A stretch of DNA of 64,000 nucleotides, taken from Entoloma clypeatum (Eukaryota > Basidiomycota > Agaricomycetes > Agaricales > Entolomataceae). Of the stretch, positions 45,450-55,575 are shown in pieces. The stretch lies in the NCBI GenBank assembly GCA_963565915.1, contig OY751496.1, positions 3,286,001 to 3,350,000 on the forward strand. The letters run 5' to 3'. A program made the position numbers and the translations under genes. Below the pieces are notes generated by a model. That model did no database searches. It saw nothing but the letters and a program-made list of their open reading frames with translations, and was not told the DNA's origin. Each line of letters opens with the position of its first letter. The first letter of the stretch is position 1.

Positions 45450-46690
45450 AATCATTTGTTCGACTGTATATATAATGTTTTCAACGGTACCAGGAGGGCA
45501 CGCCCCGAGATAACTGCCTCCTTACCTTGAGAGTCCCATCGAATCCTCGATGCCACGTACGAACAAAATACGTCCTCGTTTCAATTGAGATGTTCACAGT
45601 TCATGATTCAAACTCAGCAAAATGGTTGTTGAACAAGGCGACAATGACCAAACACGAAAGTGCGCACTTCTTGAAGAACACGCTTGGGATACGCCTTCGT
45701 TTGGATGGCCCACTCACCATCTGAGAGTCTGACTGTGAGTGAGACCACGCCCCAGTCCTAACACTCATTTAACCGATATGCATGTCTTTTCGTTTGGATG
45801 GCCCACTCACCATCTGAGAGTCTGACTGTGAGTGAGACCACGCCCCAGTCCTAACACTCATTTAACCGATATGCATGTCTTTTGAATAGCTGCGGAGGCT
45901 GCACGACGTTGGCGATATGGGCACACAGCCTGTGAAGGCCAAGTGAGTGTGCAGCTGGCTTGAACGACGCTCTGCCATACTTTTTGATCTACGGACTCAC
46001 TCATGAGATCAGGGATCTATGTACATCTAATCACCCACTGTCGCTGCCCGAAGGCCGGCATCATGATGACACCAACACCTCTCCATGATCCTATCCTGAT
46101 TTCCCCTTGAATCAGCGGGCCTGGCCGGGTTCGCTGATGAACTTCGTAAGATCAGAACTTTGAACGTCGATTCACGTAAAAGACGAAACTGTCTTCAAGT
46201 TGGGGGTATGTCGCCTGTTCCTTTATGCGGGCATTCAGAAAACATGAATGAAATCGTCTCCTCCGAGTCATCCAACATCAGAAAACTGCTGCACTATTTG
46301 CGCGTTGCTGAAGTTTAGTAGTTCTTGGTGTAGGGTCGAGCTGGTTTCATTCGGCCTCGAACATGCACACAATAAGCTCCACCGTGGGTCCAGTCGTCAC
46401 CGTTTCGGTCCCCCCCGTTTTGCCACGATGTCGGGGTTCCACTACCTGCGGGTCTCAGCAGATCTGAAAGCAAGTTTAAGATACTGGCTAACATATATTC
46501 GAAAATTGCCTAGTTGTGTCTAAGGTCACGACACCCCTGCTCCGATTCGATTGGTTTGCGTGGATGGTGCGCAAAGAACTCGCCCGCATCCCCCGCCAAT
46601 GTTTAAATTCGTCCAGTATGCACTTTTTTTTTCGCTTCCTTTGCCATTGTTCTCTCCTTACTGTACGCAGTTTCATTCCCTTCCTCTCAC
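45450..46690 (+). other. Duplicated intergenic block upstream of DUF5648 copy 6
   Basis: Similar to 50560-51590 and 24330-25381 (reverse), except for the extra tandem 93-bp duplication at 45698-45883. No gene. Confidence 0.6.
45698..45883 (+). repeat. Perfect 93-bp tandem duplication
   Basis: 45698-45790 and 45791-45883 are identical as far as can be read (unit starting CGTTTGGATGGCCCACTCAC and ending TATGCATGTCTTTT). Confidence 0.9.
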
Positions 46691-46819
46691 AATACCCGAA
46701 ACGTGTTTGGGAGAACCTTGCGTCCCGAGATTTCGCCGGTGCGTCCCAACCTCGGTAGCCCTCACTACAGGCCTGCCACCTCGTGTGGTTCCCGGTTTCT
46801 GACGGTTTTTTTTTCTGGG

Positions 46820-46825
46820 TATAAA
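46820..46825 (+). promoter_or_regulatory. TATA box of DUF5648 copy 6
   Basis: GGGTATAAATGC, 76 bp before ATG 46896, inside the shared promoter block. Confidence 0.7.
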
Positions 46826-46895
46826 TGCTTATTGTTTTCCATCTGCGAACACAAGGTGCAAGTTACAACCCTCCTCGTCCACAGCAAAAGCTATC

Positions 46896-47502
46896 ATGAA
46901 ACTCATTTTGTCTCTTACCGCCGCCTTGACCCTCATCGCCAACGTAGCCTTGGCCGCTCCTCCCTCCCTCCATGCTAGGGTATGGCATTCACCGTCCGTC
47001 ATAACTTCTCAGCTGACCTTGGCCGTGTCCCTAGAATCCACATTGCCCTAATGACTCAAATAATGCAGCTCATTTTCTCCGGGCGGACAAATACAAGGCC
47101 GACCATTTCTACTCCACAGACCCCCGGGAGATCCTACAATTCGTTAATAACTTTGGATACATAGCGAATGGTACAGTGGGCGGAATCTTTCATACGCCAG
47201 AAGCCGGCACCATTGCTCTTTACCGGCTTTATAACAAGGTTCTGAAGGACCACACTTATACGTCCGACACTCAAGAAGCAAGGGAGTTATTCGGCCAAGG
47301 ATACTCTAGCGAGGGTATAGCCGGCTACGTCCTCCGGAGTGCTTCCTGTCCTTTTCATGGGTATAGGGTGCTCCCACTTCTTCGTTACTACAGCGACCAA
47401 GAGACTGCCCATTTTTTAACCACTGGCGTTGTTGAAGGACCACCGGCCGGCTATAAGGTTGATACCAAGCACTCGCCGAGTGTTGGCTATGTTCTCGTTT
47501 AA
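46896..47502 (+). CDS. Secreted DUF5648-repeat protein, copy 6
   Basis: Exons 46896-46979 and 47035-47502, 55-bp phase-0 intron (GTATGG...CCCTAG); 183 aa. Signal peptide MKLILSLTAALTLIANVALA. Repeats: HFLRADKYKADHFYSTDPRE, ALYRLYNKVLKDHTYTSDTQ, PLLRYYSDQETAHFLTTGVV. Cysteines: HCPN and ASCPF. A short insertion (KVDTKHSPSVGY) lies before the last strand. Confidence 0.85.
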
Positions 47503-47659
47503 TATTTATAATTAGCTCCACTGGTTCTGCTGCTGCACGTAATATGAGCTTTGGTCTTACATACTGGAGAGGTAGGAGCAGTCAGGCAGACCCGGAGCAA
47601 ATAGCGTTCAGTTGTCTTAAGATTTATCCACAATTACTATCGCAGTGTCTGGACATGTA

Positions 47660-47935
47660 ATCGACAAAAATCCCTTCCGAAAATGCACGCTTTCCAGTTC
47701 GCAATCACCGTTTGCGACGTCTTGTGGATGACGCGTGCCCTCATTGTAAGGTACGTCCGGTAGACTTGGTGGTCAAGGAGTTGCTGGCGGGTGGTGTGGA
47801 TAAAAGACAGAATCGGGTTGAGCGTGGACGTGTTCGAAGCCGAGAGGTTTGCTTTGTTCCCTGAGATGCTGGAGTTGAGTAAAGCGGCAGCAGCACCGTG
47901 TCAAGTGAAACCTCCGCTCCCAGCCTGAGGCACTT
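47660..47935 (-). pseudogene. HEXXH-family remnant (internal deletion)
   Basis: Two pieces of the gene at 42716-43986 are fused: sequence matching about 43335-43390 joined directly to sequence matching about 43815-44040. It keeps the same divergent position relative to DUF2235 copy 4. No open gene. Confidence 0.7.
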
Positions 47936-48358
47936 GAAGCTCATGTCAGAACGCCATTGGAACGCCTTCGCATTGAATCCCCACAACACTGATCCTCGAG
48001 TACTGATACCCCAGATCTGAATGTCTCATCACGAACTGAGAAGCGCGAATCTTTGAAACGATAACTTCACGAGGCCCTTCAATTCCGATAAAATATATTT
48101 CATCACCTCAATTGCATGCACAGCTAGAAGCAAAGGAGGTCCCATGGACGTATTCTTGACACCCTTTTCAACAAAGCCTTGGACGACGAGGCAGTCACGA
48201 TCAAAATATCCATCTTGGCGAACTGTCAGCTGCGTTTGCTATACTCAGCTGTCACTGTGCACTCTCACCCACCTTCTCTAAATCCCCCCGGGTCTGCTTC
48301 CCTTTTACCAATCAGCCTCATCACGGTCACCTCCAAGCCCTCCACCAGCCATATCTGG

Positions 48359-50559
48359 ATGCGCTACACCCAATCATCCCAACCGTTAGCCTCCTTCGGG
48401 TCAAACGGGTCAGCCACACGCTCCCCGAGTGACAACGACGATACGGCGACGAACGACGTCAATGAAAGCATAAAGTGCGAGGCACCATTCACCATCATTC
48501 CGCCTGCGGATCATCCAGGCCGAGCAAGGACGCTCGTGTTGTGTTTCGACGGGACAGGGGATCAGTACGTCGGGGCTGATATCCTCACAGCTTCATCGAA
48601 AACCCCGGGGGTGGGGAGGGGTTTTCTAACCCAAGTTTCATCCCATCACACAGGTTCGACGCTGATGTCGGTCTTTCTCTTTTCCCTCCCAACTGAGGAG
48701 GGGGGGCTGACTTTCGCCCGACAGAACTCAAACATCGTCGAGCTCTTTAGCATGCTCAAGAAGGGCGATCGGGAGCGGCAGATGTGTTACTATCAGGTCG
48801 AGTCCATTTTTGTCTTGGTGAACTTTGAAACAGGGCTGAACATGGGTCGTGACAGGGGGGCATTGGGACATATACTGGTCCTGAGGATGCCAGGCCGCTC
48901 ATGGCGACGACCTCTAAGGTGGGCGGGGGTTGACGGTGTTTTGTTACCCAACGCGATCTGACATCAACTTCGGGATAGGTCCTCGATCAAGCTCTTGCTT
49001 GGGATCTGGATACCCACGTTATGGGTGCGTTTGAAGAATGGCGATGCCCTAAACGTTGATGTGACGACTTTCCAGATGGTTATGTTTTTCTCATGGAAAA
49101 CTGTGCGTATACAGAGTGGGGTCGTCAGGGCAGGGATCCTTTTATATATCGGCTTTTTAGACAAAGACGAGGACAAGATTTGCATGTTTGGATTTTCGCG
49201 GGGTGCGTACACCGCACGGGCGTTGGCGGGGATGATTCACAAGGCCTGTCGTTCTCCCTTCTACGGTCATTTTTCGCGTTCCCATCGTTTTGCCGTAGGT
49301 CGGCCTGCTCCCAGCATGCAACCACCAGCAAGTCCCTTTCGCGTACAAGATGTACACCGATACCACCGAGCTCGGCTGGAAACAGTCCAGCGCGTTCAAG
49401 CGGGCCTTCTCCGTTGACGTTCCGATCGAGTTCATCGGCGTATGGTAACTGTTAACTTTTCAACGTCCCCAAGTTTGCGCATATATTGACGAAATATGTT
49501 TCAAGGGACACGGTCTGCTCAGTCGGCTTGTACCCACGCACGCTCCCGTTTACCACGTCCAACACTATCGTGCGGAAGTTCAGACACGCTCTCGCGCTGG
49601 ACGAGCGCCGGGCCAAGTATCAGCCCAACTTGTGGAATCGCCCGGATGAGACAGAGCGGCAGCTGGGGAGCGATGCGGAGGGGGCCGGAGGTACGAATGT
49701 ATTCGCCATGTTCGATTTGGAGCGAACCCCTTCGCCGGAAGAGATGGAGATGGAGCATTCCGAGAGGCGGGATGCTCCCACTGAGGTTGAGGAGGTATGG
49801 CAAGGTCTTTCCTTCCTCTGTCGTTTTCTGACATGTGGACCTGTACAGGTATGGTTCGCAGGCGCCCATTGTGGTGGGTACCACTTCCGATCTCACTCTT
49901 GGTATGCTGACAGAAAAAACCGGATAGACGTGGGTGGTGGGTCCGTCAAGAACAACACCCCGCACACCCTGGCACGCATCACCCTGCGCTGGATGATCCG
50001 GGAATGCTTCAACACCAATACCGGTATCATGTTTATTTCCTCGGGCTTGCGCAACCTCGGGATCGACCCGTCCATGCTCTATCCGGTCGTCCTGCCCCGT
50101 CCTGCCCCTCTTTCCGCTTCATCCCTCCCACTCCAGGACGCAAGCAAATCAGGATTACGCTTTGGGTCGCTGCTCATACCTCCGCCCGCAGATTCGGTGG
50201 CAAGCCATGGTGAGAATGTAATGACGGAGGAGGAACACGAGGTCCTGGACGCGACGTCCCCAATTTACGACCAGCTAGATATTGCGCCGGCGTGGTGGTC
50301 CCTCGAGCTCGTCCCTGTGCTGCAACGTCGACAGAGGGAGGACGATACGTGGGAGGTGAGGCGTAGAGTCAACTTTGGACGAGGGAGGGAGGTGGCCATT
50401 CCGCTTGAGGGGCAGGGGAGGGATGAAGTTGGAGGACTGGTGAGAGTGCATCGCAGCGTGAGGATGAGAATGGAGGCAGGCAGTCAGGGGAGTCGGTATG
50501 TGCCCAAGGCGGAACTGCGTGAACTGATCGAGACTGAGAGAGTACGTTGGGTCGATTGA
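48359..50559 (+). CDS. DUF2235 (Tle1-like alpha/beta hydrolase), copy 4, intact
   Basis: Eleven exons: 48359-48564, 48654-48666, 48725-48796, 48856-48918, 48979-49024, 49076-49102, 49161-49243, 49299-49444, 49506-49794, 49849-49873, 49928-50559; 533 aa. Exon 2 is a 13-nt microexon (encoding the F-D-A-D junction), as in copy 2. The motifs are CFDGTGDQ (62-69), GFSRG with Ser155, WDTV with Asp220 and WFAGAHCDVGGG with His322. Intron 7 starts with GC (GCCTGT). Start: ATG 48359 is the first in frame; the upstream codon that is ATG in copy 3 is ACG here. It is divergent from the HEXXH remnant and 1.2 kb before DUF5648 copy 7. Probably a cytosolic hydrolase; the substrate is unknown. Confidence 0.88.
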
Positions 50560-51711
50560 ACGTCGAGATGTTGCGCGTATACGAAGCTTCTGTTTCATCT
50601 CAGGACTGTATCTTTACCTTGAGAATCCTCATCCCTTCCGAAGTCACGTATAAAGTCCTCGTTTCAATCGGCTGTCGTGGGTTGTCGGATGAAGTTCATG
50701 GCGTTCCCGTTGTTCAAATCGCTCATGATTCAAACTCAGCACACAACAGAAATTGAGAATATACGATACGCCTTCTTTCGGATGGTCCACTCACCCACTG
50801 TCGCTGCCCGAAGGCCGGCATGACACCAACACCATTTCTCACCTCCCCATGATCCTACCGTCCGAAGGTCGAGACGGACCAACTTTGTTGCCCTTGGTTC
50901 TTCGTACTCGTTCCAAGGGTGTAGGATGCGGCGAGAAAGAGATTTCCAACGTTCGAATCAGCAAATCCTGATTTCGCTTTACGATGCTCACGGGCTAGAA
51001 GATCCCTTGATTGCAGTGTCCATAGCAACAACTTTGAAACAGCCGGTTCGCTGATGAACCTCGCAAGATCAGCACTTTGAACGTTGATTCACATACTTAA
51101 AAGACGAAACTATGAAGGTATGTCGCCTCTGCCTTTATGCGGGCATTCAAAAACATGAATGTAATCTTCTCCTCCGAGCCGTCCAACTTCGGAAGACTTG
51201 GAGCTCTGCTGCACCATTTGCGCGTTGCTGAGGTATGGTAGTTTCTTGGTGTAGGGTCAAGCTGGTCTCATTCCAAACCCACAGGAAGCTCCACCGTGGG
51301 TCCAGTCTTCGCCGTTCTGGTCCCCCCGTGTTGCCACGATGTCAAGGTTCGCAGCAGATCTGAAAGCAAGCTCAAGATACTGGCTGACATAAATTCGAAA
51401 ACTGCCTAGTTTTGCCCAAGGTCACGACACCCCTGCTCTTTGATCGCTTTGCGCGGATGGTGCGCGAGGGACTCTCCCGCATCATCCCCTGACAATGTCC
51501 AAGTTCGTCCGGTATGTAGGTCACATAAGAGAGCCTCCTTTGCCATTTCCCCCCCCATCCTGTAAGCGGTTTCATGCCCAATTTCCCACAGGTAACTACC
51601 TCTCACAATACGGGAGGAACTTGGGTGCCGAGATTTCGCCGGTGCGTCCCATCATCAGGACGGGCCTGCCACCTCGTGTGGTTCCCGGTTTCCAACGGCT
51701 TTTTCACTGGT
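50560..51711 (+). other. Duplicated intergenic block upstream of DUF5648 copy 7
   Basis: Counterpart of 24118-25381 in reverse orientation, highly similar. Contains the recurring upstream block (51220-51360) and the promoter segment (51590-51711). No gene. Confidence 0.65.
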
Positions 51712-51717
51712 TATAAA
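51712..51717 (+). promoter_or_regulatory. TATA box of DUF5648 copy 7
   Basis: GGTTATAAATGC, 80 bp before ATG 51792. Confidence 0.7.
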
Positions 51718-51791
51718 TGCACATCATTGTTTTCCATCTCGAACATAAGGGGCAAGTTATAACTACCCTCCTCGCACACATTAAAACTATC

Positions 51792-52386
51792 ATGAAGCTC
51801 ATTTTGTCTCTTACCGCCGTCTTTTCCCTCTTCGCCAACCTAGCCCTAGCCGCTCCTCCCTCCGTCCATGCTAGGGTATGGCATCACCGCGCTTTATAAC
51901 TTCTCAGCTGACCTTGGCCGTGTCTGTCCCCAGGTTTCGAATTGCCCTGACTCACGCCATGCACTTTCTTTCCTCCGAGTGGACAAAGACCAGGCGGACC
52001 ATTTCTACTCCACAGACCCCCAGGAGATCAAACCATTCATTAAGAACTCCGGATACACAGCGAATGGTGCAGTGGGCGGAATCTTTCCTACGCGAGAATC
52101 CGGTACCACTCCTCTTTACCGCCTGTATAACACGGTCCTGGACGACTACATTTATACGTCTGACGTTGCAGAAAAAACCAAGTTACTCGGCCAAGGGTAC
52201 GGTGGCCAGGTTATAGCCGGCTACGTCCTTCAGAGTGATTCGTGTAAATTTCGTGTGTATAAGGCGCTCCCGCTTCATCGTTTCTACAGTAGCAAAGAGA
52301 CCGCCCATTTGTTAACCACTGATGTTCATGGACAACCGGCCGGCTATGTGGTTGACGGGAAGGTTGTCGGCTACGTTCTCGTTTAA
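51792..52386 (+). CDS. Secreted DUF5648-repeat protein, copy 7
   Basis: Exons 51792-51875 and 51934-52386, 58-bp phase-0 intron (GTATGG...CCCCAG); 178 aa. Signal peptide MKLILSLTAVFSLFANLALA. Repeats: SFLRVDKDQADHFYSTDPQE, PLYRLYNTVLDDYIYTSDVA, PLHRFYSSKETAHLLTTD. Cysteines: NCPD and DSCKF. It is the intact partner of the broken copy 1 (23543-24117) within the inverted duplicate. Confidence 0.86.
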
Positions 52387-53356
52387 TATTTTTCCGAGTT
52401 CGAGATTACAAGAAGTCGGTCGAGGACTTTATATACACAAATGTTATATACTGTACAATCTATCATGCTTAGCGGTGATCGCCGGCGGAGTCTGAAGCAT
52501 CTTCGAAAATTTGTCATCACACTGCGTCAAAAAAAAACAAACCATAGTTGCTGACAGATGAATTAGCCTGGCAGGGTTCGAACTTCGAACTTCGCTGATG
52601 AGATTCAGAACTTCGAACATTGTTTCGAGACTGTCCCCAAGTTCAAGGCATGTCGCCTCTTTGAAAGCCTTTATGCAGGCGGCATTCGTATGAAATCTTC
52701 TCGTCCGACTCGTCGCGCAACATCGAAGGACTTTGAGCGCTGCTGCACTACTTACTTGCGCGTTTCTCAGGTATGGTAGTGTCTTGATGTAGGGTCAAAT
52801 TGGTCACATTCGGCCTCAAACATACACACAGGAAGCTCCACCGTGGGTCCAGTCGTCCTCGTTCCGGTCCCCCCGTTCTGCCAAGATGTCGGTGTTCGAC
52901 ATCACATTATATTACCTGCAAGTCCCAGCAGGTTCGAAAGAAAGCCCGCATGGTACTGGCTAACATATTCAAATGCCCAGGCGCCGCGATGGTGCCGAGT
53001 TTCGGAATAGAAGAAGTCCGATCGCGTTGCAAACGTTCAGTCCAACCTCCTCTTTGATGGGTTTGCGCGGACGGTCTGCAAAGAACTTTCCCGCAAAGGG
53101 GTGTGCCAGTGTGTCTTTCGACAATGTTTAAGTTCGTCCGGTACATGTGTACTTTTTTTTCGCTTCCTTTGCCATTGTTCTCTCCTTACTGTACGCAGTT
53201 TCATTCCCACAAGTCCCTTCCTCTCACAATACCCGAAACGTGTTTGGGTGGAACTTGCCTCCCGAGATTTCGCCGGTGCGTCCCATCTTCGGTAGCCCCA
53301 GGACAGGCCTGCCACCTCGTATGGTCCCCGGTTTTCCCAACGGCTTTTTCACTGGG
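52387..53356 (+). other. Upstream block of DUF5648 copy 8
   Basis: No gene. The recurring upstream block starts near 52620 and runs into the promoter (53220-53356). Confidence 0.55.
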
Positions 53357-53362
53357 TATAAA
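53357..53362 (+). promoter_or_regulatory. TATA box of DUF5648 copy 8
   Basis: GGGTATAAAGGC, 78 bp before ATG 53435. Confidence 0.7.
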
Positions 53363-53434
53363 GGCTCATTGTTTTCCATCTGTAAACACAAGGTGCAAGT
53401 TACAACTACCCTCCTCGCACACATCAAAACTATC

Positions 53435-54046
53435 ATGAAGCACGTTTTGTCCCTTACCGCCGTCTTGACCCTCGTCGCCAACGTAGCCTTGGCCACTCCT
53501 GCCTCCGGCGTCCATGCTAGGGTACGGCATCACTGCGCGTTGTAACTTCTTGGCTGACCTTGGCCGTGTCTCCAGGATATGAATTGCCCTCCAGACCTAG
53601 GCCATGCAGTTTCTTTCTTCCGAGCGGACAAAGTCAACACCGACCATTTCTACTCCACAAACTACAATCAGATCGATGACTTCGTTAAGCACTCCGGATA
53701 CAAAGCGAATGTTTCCATAGGCAGAATCTTCACTACGCAAGAACCGGGCACTATTCCTCTTTTCCGCTTCTATAACATGGCCAAGACCGACCACATTTAT
53801 ACCACTGACATAGCGGAAAAAAACAAGTTACCCGACCTGGGGTACAATGGCGAGGGTATAGCCGGTTACGTCCTTCAGAGTGATTCGTGTAAATTTTTGG
53901 GGTATAGTGTGCTCCCGCTCCATCGCTTGTATAGCAAGACAGCCACCGCCCATTTGATAACTCATGATGCTCATGAAAAACCGGCCGGCTATGTGGTTGA
54001 CAGGACTGTTGGCTACGTTATCGTTGGATTCCCGGGCCATGTTTGA
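53435..54046 (+). CDS. Secreted DUF5648-repeat protein, copy 8
   Basis: Exons 53435-53521 and 53576-54046, 54-bp phase-0 intron (GTACGG...TCCAG); 185 aa. Signal peptide MKHVLSLTAVLTLVANVALA. Repeats: SFFRADKVNTDHFYSTNYNQ, PLFRFYNMAKTDHIYTTDIA, PLHRLYSKTATAHLITHD. Cysteines: NCPP and DSCKF. It has a few extra C-terminal residues (VGFPGHV). Confidence 0.85.
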
Positions 54047-54426
54047 TTATTGCCACTCGTTCGGGAACTTCCTGCACGTAACATGAGCTTTTGGTCTTAC
54101 ATATCTGCCAGCGGTAGCTACATATATATATATATATATATACTGCGATTCAATGTATCGTGCGTATTCTTATCCAAGTTCCTCCCTCCTCTGCTCTTGT
54201 AGATATGGTCGATACACGTCAACTTGCCCATACTCCGATCTACTTACTCGTATAAGTACAGCCTTGATCATGACAGCCCTTGATACTTTAGTGGGCTCTT
54301 TAAACTTGGGACAGTGTCGTCTTTCTTTGATCTACATTCATTCTCATCACATCTTGCGAATGTCAGAAAGAGGGAAGCGCTGACGCGCTGACGAGTGGGA
54401 AGTCCGTTCATGGACATCCAAAGCAT

Positions 54427-54509
54427 GCCACTGTGGCGCAATGGCATAGCGCATTGCTTTCCGGTGGTTGACGAGGCAAAGGTTGTGGGTTCGAATCCCG
54501 CCGGTGGTT
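54427..54509 (+). tRNA. tRNA-Arg (CCG) with 9-nt intron
   Basis: Cloverleaf by hand: acceptor 54427-54433 with 54502-54508 (G-U at the first pair), D stem GCGC/GCGC, anticodon stem TTGCT/GGCAA, anticodon CCG at 54461-54463, intron TGGTTGACG at 54465-54473 after position 37, T stem GTGGG/CCCGC. Box A TGGCGCAATGG and box B GGTTCGAATCC are consensus Pol III promoters; TTTT follows at 54508-54511. The body resembles eukaryotic intron-containing tRNA-Arg genes. Confidence 0.9.
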
Positions 54510-54511
54510 TT

Positions 54512-55257
54512 ACTGTCCTTTTCAAGTTGGCCACGTGACAATTTTCCACACAAAAAATCCTCCGAAGCACGTAGTGGTGATGGGCAACCTCGGTTCAAAA
54601 AGTGTGAGCTTACATAATGTGAATGTTTGTTTGACGATGGCAAATCCATCCCAATCCCAAAGATCAACTTCTCTCCTTTTCCACTGTCCTGAGACTTATG
54701 ACTTTTCGAACTTAGCTGCTCGTGAGGCCTGAGGGTCAATGGCTCCATTATTCTCCTTTTCTTCATCATTGGTCTTGAGTGGTTCAACAGTGGGCGTGGA
54801 TATGCAGGTAGTTTGTTTTTTCTGTGCAGTCATCAGCAAACCCTGGTGACGTTAGCCAGCCCTGCACAGTGTTGTATAGGGCCATAGCCCCATAGCAAGG
54901 GTTCTTTGCTGTGCAACACTGTCAATTCCCATGTCACAACTATATGATGCTGTCACGGATACCATCAATCCTGTCCAGTGCTAGGCAGACAGGGTCCTTC
55001 TGTGTAGCATCCTAGTGTGTAGAGTGTATAGCTCTCATAGCATACATAGAATGGGGTCCCCATAACACCAGATTGCACAAATTCTTTCGCACATAAAATA
55101 AGTAGAAACCAAAATCATTATATTCACTGTATTCTACGTGATGTAACAAACAGTAATACAAAGCTGAATTAACTATGAGCGAAGGACGCGAAGGATATGG
55201 CATGCACAACTGCTCCACGTTTCTTCTCGAGCACCTCTGACACTGCATTCTAACCCA
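54512..55257. other. Intergenic, nothing recognised
   Basis: No supported gene or repeat; short chance frames only. Confidence 0.45.
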
Positions 55258-55575
55258 CATGAGGCCGTTGGGCATGAGGAATGGCTGTTGGGCACAAGGG
55301 ATGGCTGTTGGGTGCGAGGGGCAGCCATTGGGCGCAGGGGTAGGCCGTTAGGCATGAAGGCACATGGTTGGGTGCGAGGGGAGGCTGTTGGCCACAAGAC
55401 ACAGCTGTTAATCACGAGGAATGGCCATTGGGCATGAGGGGAGTGGCCGTTGGGCAGAAAGGAACATGGTTGGATACGAGGAATGGCCGTTGGGCATGAA
55501 GAAATACATTGGGTGCGAAGGACGGCCGTTGGGCACAGGGAGGCGGTTGGGCGCGAAGGAAGGTGGTTGGGTCAG
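55258..55575. repeat. G-rich minisatellite, about 20-bp units
   Basis: About 15 imperfect units of the type ATGGCCGTTGGGCACGAGG, G-rich on the plus strand. Units vary at several positions; this is not a CRISPR-type array because there are no unique spacers. Confidence 0.85.

Noticed and set aside
54268..54787. Minus-strand frames of 100-146 aa over the tRNA gene
   Set aside because: They contain the well-known antisense translation of tRNA T-arm sequence (GGIRTHNLCLVNH); an artefact of the tRNA.
55258..55575. CRISPR-like array
   Set aside because: Units are contiguous and imperfect with no distinct spacers, and the genome is eukaryotic; it is a minisatellite.
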